Shown here piece by piece: positions 51,317 through 59,201 of a stretch of 64,000 nt of DNA (its first letter is position 1; the number at the start of each line of letters is the position of its first letter). The notes beneath the pieces are model-generated. The model was not told the origin of the DNA and made no database searches. It saw only the letters and a program-made list of their open reading frames with translations. The position numbers and the translations under genes are program-made. Source of the DNA: Streptomyces indicus (lineage in GTDB: Bacteria > Actinomycetota > Actinomycetes > Streptomycetales > Streptomycetaceae); assembly GCF_900100315.1 (NCBI RefSeq), contig NZ_FNFF01000006.1:1-64000 (forward strand), read 5' to 3'.

Positions 51317-51994
51317 TCAGTGCGCCTTCGGCTGTGTGGCCGGCGCCTCGCTGGGCCGGACGATCACGTACCCCTCGCCCTCCAGCTTCAGCTGCACGGC
51401 CTCGCCCGAACCGCCGCGCACCATCGAGCCGATGCTCTGCGAGCGGTGCAGGGAGGTGTGCAGCTGCGCGTTCCAGCCGACCACCGCGTCCGTGTCCACG
51501 AACACCGGGGCCTGCGGTGACACGGGTATGACGATGGGCTCGCCCTCGCAGATCACGCCGAGCTTGCCCTGCCCGGTGAACACGCTGTTGAACAGGCCGC
51601 CCCCGGTGATCCCCGCCCCCTTCACGGTCTTGATCTCGTACGAGAGCGTGGGATCGAAGCACAGGACATTGCGCCCGTTGATGGTGAGCGCGTCCCCCGG
51701 CTCGACGTCGACGATGAAGCAGTTGGCCGCCTGCTGTGCGAACCAGGCCTCGCCCTGGCCGCGCACCGCCATGAGCGGCAGCCCCTCGCCGGTGACGGCC
51801 CGCTTGAGCATGCCGCCGATCCCCTGCCCCTTGCGCTCGAACTGCAGACTTCCGCGGTAGGCGACCATGGCGCCCTGGCGGGCGAACATCTCGCCGTTGA
51901 CCACGTACTTGATCGACTTGGAGTTCTGCAGGCTCATGCCCGGTACGGACGCCGGCTGAGCCATGTGCTGCGCGGCAAACAGGTCGCTCTTCAT
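51317..51994 (-). CDS. AIM24 family protein
   Basis: 225 residues from ATG 51994, chosen because GAGG lies nine bases upstream; ATG 52003 is an alternative. The AIM24/TRAP-like beta fold is recognisable from YVVNGEMFARQGAMVAYRGSLQF and AANCFIVDVEPGDALTINGRNVLCF, with GGLFNSVFTGQGKLGVICEGEPIVI. AIM24 homologues are widespread in actinomycetes; function is unknown. Divergent from the PTH2-like gene. Confidence 0.9.
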   Translation of the reverse strand: MKSDLFAAQHMAQPASVPGMSLQNSKSIKYVVNGEMFARQGAMVAYRGSLQFERKGQGIGGMLKRAVTGEGLPLMAVRGQGEAWFAQQAANCFIVDVEPGDALTINGRNVLCFDPTLSYEIKTVKGAGITGGGLFNSVFTGQGKLGVICEGEPIVIPVSPQAPVFVDTDAVVGWNAQLHTSLHRSQSIGSMVRGGSGEAVQLKLEGEGYVIVRPSEAPATQPKAH

Positions 51995-52119
51995 GCTGTG
52001 CATCCTCGCGCGCGGCACCGGGCGCGCCAAGAGACCAAGGGATACGGCAGGGCAGACTTTCGTCGAGGGCCGGGCGAACGCCTGGCGGAGCGGACGGGGA
52101 CGCCTGGCAGACTGGACGG

Positions 52120-52857
52120 GTGAGCAGCGAGAACACCGCCCCCGTACCGTCCGGTACCGCAGCCGACAGCCCGTTCCGACACGAGAGCGTACGGCGGGAC
52201 GAGGCACCGCAGTTCGTCCTGCCGCTCGTCGTGCACCTGGAGAAGACCGCTCCCCCAGCGCGCACCGACGCCCTGGAGACGGCGGCGCGCGCGGTGCTCG
52301 TGATGCTCAGCGACGCCCGCTCGCTGGGCGAGGGCGAGTGGGCGCAGGCGATGCGGGACTGGCAGGACGCCCGGATCCGCAAGGTGGTGCGCCGCGCGCG
52401 CGGCGCGGAGTGGCGCAAGGCCTCCGCGCTGCCCGGCCTGACCGTCACCGGCAAGTCGGCGGAGGTGCGCGTCTTCCCGCCGGTCCCGCTGGACGGCTGG
52501 CCGAAGGAACTGGCCAAACTCCAGGTGTCCGGCACGGAGTTGGACGATCCGGAGCCGCCCGCGGACCCCGACCCCACGCGCCCGGTCCTGTGGATGAGCC
52601 CCGATGTCGACATGTCGGCCGGCAAGGCCATGGCCCAGGCCGGCCACGGCGCCCAGCTCGCCTGGTGGGAGCTGTCCGCCGCCGCGCGCGAGGAGTGGCG
52701 CGAGGCGGGCTTCCCGCTGGCGGTGCGCACGGCGGCGCGCGACCAGTGGGCGGCCCTGACGGCGAGCGGTCTGCCGGTCGTACGGGACGCGGGCTTCACC
52801 GAGATCGCACCGGGCAGCTGCACGGTCGTCGCCGACCATCCGGCGCTGCGGCGATGA
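52120..52857 (+). CDS. peptidyl-tRNA hydrolase 2 (PTH2)-like protein
   Basis: 245 residues from GTG 52120. CAGACT (52108-52113) six bases before the GTG suggests a leaderless transcript. The C-terminal part (about 150-245) has the PTH2 fold: PVLWMSPDVDMSAGKAMAQAGHGAQLAWWEL and VVRDAGFTEIAPGSCTVVA correspond to the conserved K-x-A-Q-x-x-H segment and the end of archaeal/eukaryotic Pth2. The N-terminal 140 residues are specific to actinomycetes. Whether it cleaves peptidyl-tRNA is unproven. Its stop overlaps the TetR start by four bases. Confidence 0.85.
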   Translation: MSSENTAPVPSGTAADSPFRHESVRRDEAPQFVLPLVVHLEKTAPPARTDALETAARAVLVMLSDARSLGEGEWAQAMRDWQDARIRKVVRRARGAEWRKASALPGLTVTGKSAEVRVFPPVPLDGWPKELAKLQVSGTELDDPEPPADPDPTRPVLWMSPDVDMSAGKAMAQAGHGAQLAWWELSAAAREEWREAGFPLAVRTAARDQWAALTASGLPVVRDAGFTEIAPGSCTVVADHPALRR

Positions 52858-53522
52858 GCGCGCAGCGCACCGAGGAGACCGGGGCCGGCGCGCGCGACGG
52901 CCGGGTCGAGCGGGGCAACCGCACCCGCCGGCTCGTGCTCCGGCACACCGTGGACATCGCCTCCGTCGAAGGGCTCGAAGCACTCTCCGTGGGGCGGATC
53001 GCCACGGAGCTCGGGCTGAGCAAGAGCGGGGTGTTCGCCCTGTTCGGCTCCAAGGAGGAGCTCCAGCTGTCCACCATCCGCGCGGCGGCGCGGATCTTCA
53101 CCGACGAAGTCATCGTCCCCGTACAGGACTTGCCCGCGGGCGCGGACAAGGTGTGGCGGCTGTGCGCCTCGTGGCTCGCGTACTCGCAGGGGCGGGTCTT
53201 TCCCGGGGGCTGCTTCTTCTCCGGGGTGTTCGCGGAGTTCGACGCGCGCGTGGGCGCGGTGCACGACGCGCTCGTGCGGACGCAGGACGCCTGGCTCGGT
53301 CAGATCGAGGAGTACGTGCAACAGGCGCGCGAGGCCGGGGAGTTGACCCCGGACACGGACGCGGCCCAGGTCGCCTTCGAGCTGGCGGCGCTGATGGAGG
53401 CTGCCAACGCGCACTCCGTACTGCACCGGGACACCCGCGCATACGAGCTGGCCCGCAAGGGGGTCGTGGCGCGGCTGCGGGCGGCCGCGGCCGATCCTTC
53501 CTTCGTACGCGGCCTCGACTGA
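52854..53522 (+). CDS. TetR-family regulator
   Basis: 222 residues. N-terminal TetR HTH (RRLVLRHTVDIASVEGLEALSVGRIATELGLSKSGVFALFGSKEELQLS, about 24-72) and a C-terminal ligand-binding helical bundle. It is translationally coupled to the PTH2-like gene. A palindrome (ACGACCGGTCGT) lies just past its end, in front of the following two-gene operon, and is its likely operator. Ligand unknown. Confidence 0.92.
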   Translation: MSAQRTEETGAGARDGRVERGNRTRRLVLRHTVDIASVEGLEALSVGRIATELGLSKSGVFALFGSKEELQLSTIRAAARIFTDEVIVPVQDLPAGADKVWRLCASWLAYSQGRVFPGGCFFSGVFAEFDARVGAVHDALVRTQDAWLGQIEEYVQQAREAGELTPDTDAAQVAFELAALMEAANAHSVLHRDTRAYELARKGVVARLRAAAADPSFVRGLD

Positions 53523-53598
53523 GGCGGATCTCCTCCCTCCCCTCCGGCCGGAGCCGGGCCATGCGTGGCCGAACCGGCGCCCGTTCATGCGTGGCCGA

Positions 53599-53628
53599 AA
53601 ACTAATAGCACGACCGGTCGTTTAGTTT
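53599..53628. promoter_or_regulatory. TetR-type palindromic operator
   Basis: The perfect palindrome ACGACCGGTCGT (53610-53621) sits inside a longer imperfect dyad, AAACTAATAGC to the left and TTTAGTTT to the right. It lies directly upstream of the next gene, where a TetR protein would block transcription. Confidence 0.7.
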
Positions 53629-53641
53629 TATGCTGGACGGC

Positions 53642-54094
53642 ATGACGACGACCCGGCCCCGCCCGCCGCGGATCCTGCGCACCCGCTGGACCCCGGGCCC
53701 GACCCCCTTCGCGCTCTGCCCGGTCCATGTGAGCGTCACCGACTTCACCGCCCGCGGGCACGTCCAGGCGGGCGCCGTCGCGCTGGCCGGGCTGCGGCTG
53801 CGCCGCACATGGCACCGCACACCGGGCGCCCTCGGCCTGTGGCTCTGGGCCGATCTCGCGGGCCGGCGCTCGGGCTCGGTCTCCGTGTGGACCGACGAGG
53901 TCGCCCTGAAGGAGTTCGTGACCCGGCCCGACCATCTCGCGATCGTCCGCGCCCACCGCGGCCGCGGCGCCCTGCGGGCCACCGCCTGGACGGCCGAGGA
54001 CTTCGACCCCGACGAGGTGTGGTCCCGGGCCCACTCCCTGATCACCGGTCCAACTCCCTGGCCCCACGGGCCCGTTCACCTGGAGGAAGCATGA
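53642..54094 (+). CDS. small hypothetical protein (DUF3291/ABM-like)
   Basis: 150 residues from ATG 53642; ATG 53630 is also possible and closer to the operator. WLWADLAGRRSGSVSVWTDEVALKEFVTRPDHLAIVRAHRGRGALRATAWTAEDF resembles the ferredoxin-like fold of DUF3291/antibiotic-monooxygenase-type proteins. That match is by pattern only. It is translationally coupled (ATGA) to the DinB-like gene and shares the palindromic operator. Function unknown. Confidence 0.7.
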   Translation: MTTTRPRPPRILRTRWTPGPTPFALCPVHVSVTDFTARGHVQAGAVALAGLRLRRTWHRTPGALGLWLWADLAGRRSGSVSVWTDEVALKEFVTRPDHLAIVRAHRGRGALRATAWTAEDFDPDEVWSRAHSLITGPTPWPHGPVHLEEA

Positions 54095-54732
54095 GTCATC
54101 CCCGCGCAGGAAGCGTGATCGACCGCGTGGAGCTCGACCGCGTCGCCGCGACCGAGACGCTGCGGATCGTCCGCGGCCTCGACGACAAGGACTGGGACCG
54201 GCCCACCCCCTGCACCGACTGGACGGTCCGCGATCTGCTCGCCCATATGACCTCCCTCAACCACGGCTTCGCGGCCGCCGCGCGCGGCGAGGGCGGGCTG
54301 CCCGCGCACTGGCGCGTGCCGGCGGAGTTCGGCGCGGATCCCGTCGCGGCGTACGGGGCCTCGGTCGGCGCGCTCATCGTGCCGTTCGCCGAACACGGCG
54401 GCGGGGAGCGGGAGTTCGTGCTGCCGACGCTCGGCGGAGCGTTCCCCGCGCGGGTGGCCGTCGCCTTCCATCTGCTCGACCTGGCCGTGCACGCCTGGGA
54501 CCTGGCCGTCGCGCTGGGCGCCCGGCCCCGGCTCCCCGGCTCCGTGTGGGACGCGGTGCTGCGCACCGCCCGCCGCGTCCCGGCCGAGGGACGGGCCCCG
54601 CACTTCGCCCCGCCCGTACCGCCGGCACCGGACACCGGCACCGGCTCCGATCCGCTCACCGCGACCCTGCAACTGCTCGGCCGCGACCCCCACTGGTCAC
54701 CCGACGACCAGGAACCGCCACGCTCACTCTGA
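54091..54732 (+). CDS. TIGR03086-type DinB-like/maleylpyruvate isomerase-like protein
   Basis: 213 residues from ATG 54091 (GGAGGAAGC upstream), overlapping the previous stop by four bases. The four-helix DinB-like N-terminus has DWDRPTPCTDWTVRDLLAHMTSLNHGFAAA, with a metal-binding His pattern continued by FHLLDLAVHAWDLAVALG. This is the actinobacterial TIGR03086/MDMPI family, whose relatives are mycothiol-dependent enzymes. No specific substrate can be named. The TetR-type operator upstream suggests induction by an unknown compound. Confidence 0.9.
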   Translation: MSHPRAGSVIDRVELDRVAATETLRIVRGLDDKDWDRPTPCTDWTVRDLLAHMTSLNHGFAAAARGEGGLPAHWRVPAEFGADPVAAYGASVGALIVPFAEHGGGEREFVLPTLGGAFPARVAVAFHLLDLAVHAWDLAVALGARPRLPGSVWDAVLRTARRVPAEGRAPHFAPPVPPAPDTGTGSDPLTATLQLLGRDPHWSPDDQEPPRSL

Positions 54733-54839
54733 ACACAACATCCCGGGATTGCGTATCTCTCAATACCGCCAAGTAGGTTGAACGGCCGGTCAGTTGGCGG
54801 TTGGTTCGTGCGGGAACGCGCACTACCCGGGAGGCACTC

Positions 54840-55610
54840 TTGCTGCGACGCGTCAACGGTACGGCTCTCATCATCGCGGCACTCGTGGCGACGCTGACCG
54901 CGCTCGCCTTCCCCGTCTGGTCGTACGCGGACCGCTCGGGCACCGGGCAGGCGAACGTGGACGCCGGCACGGTCTCCACACAGTGGGGCCCGCTCACCGC
55001 GACCGACCGCGACTTCATAGTGAAGGTCCGGCTGGCAGGCTTGTGGGAGCTGCCGGCCGGACAGCAGGCCATCGAGCGCGCGCCCACCGAGGCGATCAAG
55101 GAGTGCGGCGACCACCTCGTGGTCGGGCACACCGACCTGGACCGGCGGGCCCGCTCGGTGGCGGCACGGCTCAACATCGAACTGCCCAACCAGCCCACCG
55201 AACAGCAGCAGGGCTGGCTGGACGAACTGACCGCCGCGCGCGGCATCGAGTACGAGCAGAAGTTCGCGAACCTGCTGCGCAACGCGCACGGCAAGGTGTT
55301 CGCGCTGATCGCCGAGGTGCGGCACACCACCCGCAACACCCTCGTACGGCAGCTCGCGACCGACGCGAACCAGACCGTCCTCGACCACATCACGATGCTG
55401 GAGCGCACCGGACGCGTGGACTTCGACGGGATCGCCGACGAGGCGGCCGGCAAGCTGACCGCGAGCCCCACCGGTCCCCCGCCGCCGAACGACGTGGCGC
55501 CGTCCGCTCCCCCGGTCTCGGCCACCGCCGACGACAAGTCCTTCACGTCACGGCCGTCCGCACCGGGTCCGGGCGACATCAACACCTCACGTCCCGAGCC
55601 CGAGGACTGA
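54840..55610 (+). CDS. DUF4142 exported protein
   Basis: 256 residues from TTG 54840, chosen because GGGAGG lies six bases upstream. The protein then starts with a clean signal peptide or anchor (RRVNGTALIIAALVATLTALAFPVW). The middle (about 45-190) has the DUF4142 ferritin-like helical pattern: GPLTATDRDFIVKVRLAGLWELPAGQQAIERA and RARSVAARLNIELP. The C-terminal 45 residues are Pro/Ser-rich. Exported, function unknown. It precedes the MNIO operon by 186 bases on the same strand. Confidence 0.87.
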   Translation: MLRRVNGTALIIAALVATLTALAFPVWSYADRSGTGQANVDAGTVSTQWGPLTATDRDFIVKVRLAGLWELPAGQQAIERAPTEAIKECGDHLVVGHTDLDRRARSVAARLNIELPNQPTEQQQGWLDELTAARGIEYEQKFANLLRNAHGKVFALIAEVRHTTRNTLVRQLATDANQTVLDHITMLERTGRVDFDGIADEAAGKLTASPTGPPPPNDVAPSAPPVSATADDKSFTSRPSAPGPGDINTSRPEPED

Positions 55611-55796
55611 CCGGCCACGGCCCGGTTCCGTCCGCACGCCGGACCCGTACGGCCCACACCCCGAAACCTCAAATCAAGCTCTGAACGTCCCCCTGGGTGG
55701 GTTCACCGTCTCGTGCCGGGGCCATGACACCTGCACGCACAACGTCGTGCTCTTGGATCGGACTGGCACAGCCCGCAGGAGCAAGGGGGGCGACAG

Positions 55797-57131
55797 ATGA
55801 AGACACACGTGACCGCACAGGGGACGACCCTTCCCGTACTGGGGACGGGGATCGGCTGGCGACCGGAGATCGCCGAAGCGGTGGAGCGGATGCCCGGGAT
55901 CGACTGGGTGGAGGTGGTGGCGGAGAACATCTGCCCCGGCCACCTGCCGGAGCCGGTCGTACGGCTGCGCGAGCGCGGCGTGACCGTGGTCCCGCACGGG
56001 GTCTCGCTCGGGCTCGGCGGCGCCGAGCGGCCGGACGCGGGCAAGCTCACGGCGCTCGCGGAGCGGGCCGAGGCGCTCGGTGCGCCGCTGGTCACCGAGC
56101 ACATCGCGTTCGTACGAGCGGGCGGGAAGCGCACCGCGTCCACCCCGCTGGAGGCCGGGCACCTGCTGCCGGTGCCGCGCACCTGGGACGCGCTCGACGT
56201 GCTCTGCGAGAACGTGCGGATCGCGCAGGACGCCCTGCCCGTGCCGCTCGCTCTCGAGAACATCGCCGCGCTCGTGGCCTGGCCCGGCGAGGAGCTGACC
56301 GAGGGGCAGTTCCTGACCGAGCTCGTGCAGCGCACGGGCGTACGGCTGCTCATCGACGTGGCCAACCTGCACACCAACCACGTCAACCGGGGCGAGGACC
56401 CGGCGAAGGCGCTCGCCGAGCTGCCCGTCGAGGCCATCGCGTACGTCCATGTCGCGGGCGGTTTCGAGCGGGACGGCGTCTGGCACGACAGCCACGCGCA
56501 CCCCGTGCCGCAGCCGGTGCTCGACATCCTGGCCGACCTGGCCTCGCGCGTGGCGCCGCCCGGTGTGCTCCTGGAGCGCGACGAGCACTTCCCCGAGCCG
56601 GCCGAGCTGGAGCGCGAGCTCGACGCCATCCGCGAGACGGTCCGGGCCAACCGCCCCTCGCAGCCCCGCCCCACGGAACTCTCGCGTCCCGCGGCGCCGA
56701 CCGGCGCCTCCACGGAGGCGGCCCGGGACCGGCTCGCCCTCGCACAGACCGCGCTGCTCTCGGCGCTGGTCGCGGGGACCCCGGCACCCGAGGGCTTCGA
56801 CCGCAGGCGGCTCGCGGTGCAGAGCCGCGCGCTGACCGCCAAGCGCGCGGACGTGGTGGCGAAAGTCGCGCCCGAACTGCCGGTCATCCTCGGCGACGCG
56901 TACCGTCCCGCCTTCTTCGCGTACGCGCAGCGGAGGCCCATGACGAACGGATACCGCCACGACGCGCTCGACTTCACCGAGCACCTGCTCGCCGACGGGA
57001 AGCCCGAGGACCCGGACGTGCGGCGGGAGTTGACCGACTGGTGGCTGGACCGCGTGGGTCCCAAGCCGATGGCGCAGCGGCCGGTGGCGCGGCTCGCACG
57101 GCGCGTACGACTCGCTCTCGGAAGGGGCTGA
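55797..57131 (+). CDS. MNIO (DUF692) family multinuclear iron oxidase, fused to DUF2063-like domain
   Basis: 444 residues from ATG 55797 (GGGGGG upstream). Residues about 1-285 form the MNIO/DUF692 TIM barrel: GIGWRPEI, VEVVAENICPG, PHGVSLGLGG (His67), TEHIAF, LALENIAAL, LLIDVANLHTNHVNR, AYVHVAGG, HDSHAHPVP and LLERDEHFP supply the His/Glu/Asp iron ligands. Residues about 305-420 (RRLAVQSRALTAKRADVVAKVAPELPVILGDAYRPAFFAYAQRRP) look like the DUF2063/MbnC-type partner that usually is a separate protein. MNIO enzymes such as MbnB and TglH oxidatively modify cysteines of precursor peptides. The next gene, 5 bases away, encodes a protein with an eight-Cys tail, the likely substrate. Confidence 0.9.
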   Translation: MKTHVTAQGTTLPVLGTGIGWRPEIAEAVERMPGIDWVEVVAENICPGHLPEPVVRLRERGVTVVPHGVSLGLGGAERPDAGKLTALAERAEALGAPLVTEHIAFVRAGGKRTASTPLEAGHLLPVPRTWDALDVLCENVRIAQDALPVPLALENIAALVAWPGEELTEGQFLTELVQRTGVRLLIDVANLHTNHVNRGEDPAKALAELPVEAIAYVHVAGGFERDGVWHDSHAHPVPQPVLDILADLASRVAPPGVLLERDEHFPEPAELERELDAIRETVRANRPSQPRPTELSRPAAPTGASTEAARDRLALAQTALLSALVAGTPAPEGFDRRRLAVQSRALTAKRADVVAKVAPELPVILGDAYRPAFFAYAQRRPMTNGYRHDALDFTEHLLADGKPEDPDVRRELTDWWLDRVGPKPMAQRPVARLARRVRLALGRG

Positions 57132-57136
57132 ACACC

Positions 57137-58108
57137 ATGGAGATCTTCGCGTACATCATGATCGCGGTCGTCGGCCTGCCGAGCCTGATCCATCTCTTCC
57201 GCCGGTTCGCCGCGCGGCACGAGCCCCGTCCGCCGCAGGGCGAGGTGTACGACGTCTTCGAGGCGGCGTTCCTGACCGCCGGGCCGGGCCGGGTCGCGGA
57301 CACCGTGCTCGCCGTCCTCGCCGCCGAGCGGAAGATCGAGATCCGCGATCCGGGCATCGTGGCGCTGCGCGAGTTCACCCCGCGCCACCCGGTCGAGGCC
57401 GGGGTGATCGAGGCGTTCCGCACCCTGCCGACCAGTTCCCTGCACTGGCTGCGGATCGCCGTGATGCGCGGCGCGGCGGTACAGGCGGTCGGCGACGGGC
57501 TGGCCGCCCGCGGCCTCGCGCGCCGCCCCGAGGACCCGAAGCCGCTGTCACGGCGCGGGCTGCCGCTGTCGGTGACCGGTCTCGCGCTCTGCGTCTGGGC
57601 CCTGATCACCCCGGTCGCGGCGGTGGCGCTCGCGCTCTACGGGCTCGTCGCCCTGCCCCTGGCCCTGAGCACGGCCCGCCGGATCACCTCCGAGGGCCGG
57701 ATCGCCCTGGTCCGGTACGGCCGGGAGCACGCGTCGAGTCCGGATCTGGCCGTCCAGGTCGCGCTGCACGGGCGCGCCCGGATCCCCGACCGCGACCTGT
57801 ATCTGCAGCTGACCAACGCCTCGGGCCCCGGCGCCCGTTACCAGCAGAGCTCCTCCTCCGTGGACCCCGGTGTGCTCTTCGCGACCACGGTGAGCTGGTG
57901 CGGCGGCGGCTCCGACCACTCGTCCTGCGGCGGCTCGTCCTGCGGGTCCTCCGGCGACTCCGGGTGGTCCTCGGGCGGCGGAGGCGGGGGCGGCTGTTCT
58001 TCGGGCAGCTCCTGCGGCGGATCAAGCTCCAGCTGCGGTTCGAGCAGCGGCGGCTCCTCCTGCGGGGGTGGCGGCGGCGGGGGTTCCAGCTGCGGCAGTT
58101 CCTCCTGA
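57137..58108 (+). CDS. TIGR04222-like membrane protein with Cys/Ser/Gly-rich tail
   Basis: 323 residues from ATG 57137. N-terminal membrane helix (about 1-20). A soluble domain with VFEAAFLTAGPGRVADTVLAVLAAERKI, the TIGR04222 pattern, then a membrane hairpin (about 137-178). The C-terminal about 69 residues from Cys255 are nearly only Ser, Gly and Cys, with eight Cys mostly in CGG or CGS context. The tail lies after the last membrane segments. With the MNIO gene 5 bases upstream this looks like a membrane-anchored substrate whose tail is modified. Alternatively the tail could bind metal directly. Low-complexity composition alone could also arise by repeat slippage. Confidence 0.85.
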   Translation: MEIFAYIMIAVVGLPSLIHLFRRFAARHEPRPPQGEVYDVFEAAFLTAGPGRVADTVLAVLAAERKIEIRDPGIVALREFTPRHPVEAGVIEAFRTLPTSSLHWLRIAVMRGAAVQAVGDGLAARGLARRPEDPKPLSRRGLPLSVTGLALCVWALITPVAAVALALYGLVALPLALSTARRITSEGRIALVRYGREHASSPDLAVQVALHGRARIPDRDLYLQLTNASGPGARYQQSSSSVDPGVLFATTVSWCGGGSDHSSCGGSSCGSSGDSGWSSGGGGGGGCSSGSSCGGSSSSCGSSSGGSSCGGGGGGGSSCGSSS

Positions 58109-58282
58109 CGCACGCTCGGGTCGCCGCTGCTTCAGGTGCGGCGACCCGCTCTTCACATCTCCTACGCAATCGGCGGATACTGGGGCACAACGGAACAGCG
58201 CTTGGTCACATTTCCGTCACTGGGCGTCCGCATAGTGAACGACCCATGGCGCTCAGGCGCCCGGTCCCATAGAAACTCCGCC

Positions 58283-59038
58283 ATGTTCTGGGTCCCCTTC
58301 CTCCTGCTGGCCTGGGCCTTGGCAGGCATCGCCTGCGTGAGGCTCTGCCTCGTCGCGGCCCGCGGCGCCGGCCACCCCGCCGCCACGCGGCCCACGGCCG
58401 AACTGAGCATCTACGAGGCCGCGTTCCTCTCCGGTGGCCCCGACCGCGTGGCCGCCCTCGCCATGATCGCGATGGCCCGGCAGCGCCGGCTGCTGCTCGC
58501 CCACACGGGCTGGGCCACCGTGGTCGACCCGGACGGCAGGGACGACCTGGAGCGCTCGGTGCTCGGCGCGATCGGGCCCGCCGGACAGTCCCCGATAGCG
58601 CCGGTGCGTCACCGCACGGCCGGCGGCGAGGCGGTCGGCCGGCTGGCCGAGCGCCTGACGGCCGCCGGGCTCGCGGTGCCGGACGGGGCCCGCGGCAGCG
58701 TCGAGGCCGCGGTGCGCCAGGTGCAGGCGGCGGCGGTCGCGGTGATCGCGCTCGGCGCGGTGTCGCTGCTCATGTGGCCGGAGCACGAGGGCAGCATGGG
58801 TCCGCTGGTCGCCTGGTTCCTGCTCCCCCTGATCCTGACGCTCGGCTGCCTCGCGATAGCGCGCTTCGAGGTGCACCCGTACACACGCTGGGCCTCCTCC
58901 GAGGGCCAGCAGCTCCTCGGGACGCTGGAGACCGACCGCCCCGACGACGAGCGCGGCTTCCTCACGGCTGTGGCGGTACGGGGCCCGCGCGCGGTGACCG
59001 ACCCCGCCCTGCGCGCCGCCTTCGACAAGGGCCGCTGA
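58283..59038 (+). CDS. second TIGR04222-like membrane protein (no Cys tail)
   Basis: 251 residues from ATG 58283; no clear ribosome site, and TAGAAA lies about ten bases before the ATG. An N-terminal membrane helix (about 1-24) precedes SIYEAAFLSGGPDRVAALAMIAMARQRRL, which aligns with VFEAAFLTAGPGRVADTVLAVLAAERKI of the upstream gene, and a membrane hairpin follows near 150-195. It lacks the Ser/Gly/Cys tail and is probably a paralogue that partners the tailed protein. It follows after 174 bases, so it may have its own promoter. Confidence 0.8.
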   Translation: MFWVPFLLLAWALAGIACVRLCLVAARGAGHPAATRPTAELSIYEAAFLSGGPDRVAALAMIAMARQRRLLLAHTGWATVVDPDGRDDLERSVLGAIGPAGQSPIAPVRHRTAGGEAVGRLAERLTAAGLAVPDGARGSVEAAVRQVQAAAVAVIALGAVSLLMWPEHEGSMGPLVAWFLLPLILTLGCLAIARFEVHPYTRWASSEGQQLLGTLETDRPDDERGFLTAVAVRGPRAVTDPALRAAFDKGR

Positions 59039-59130
59039 CGGAACCGGAGGGGCGCAGGGGTCTCCCCTTTCCTGCTCCAGGGGGTCCCTTTTTCCCGCTC
59101 CAGGGGTTTCCTTTTCCCCGCCCCATCGAG

Positions 59131-59149
59131 TTAGGTTAGGCATGCCTAA
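59131..59149. promoter_or_regulatory. iron box (DtxR/IdeR/DmdR-type)
   Basis: TTAGGTTAGGCATGCCTAA is a 19-bp match to the actinobacterial iron box TTAGGTTAGGCTAACCTAA. It lies about 53 bases before the DUF2470 gene start and overlaps a spurious ATG at 59142, which therefore cannot be the true start. Confidence 0.9.
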
Positions 59150-59201
59150 GTCGCAAGGGACTCCGACTCGGGCGTCTCCACCTGCCCCTGGGAGAACATC
59201 C

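Noticed and set aside
59142..59201. ATG 59142 as start of the DUF2470 gene
   Set aside because: It lies inside the iron box and has no ribosome site. ATG 59202 has GGGAGA upstream and gives the expected N-terminus.
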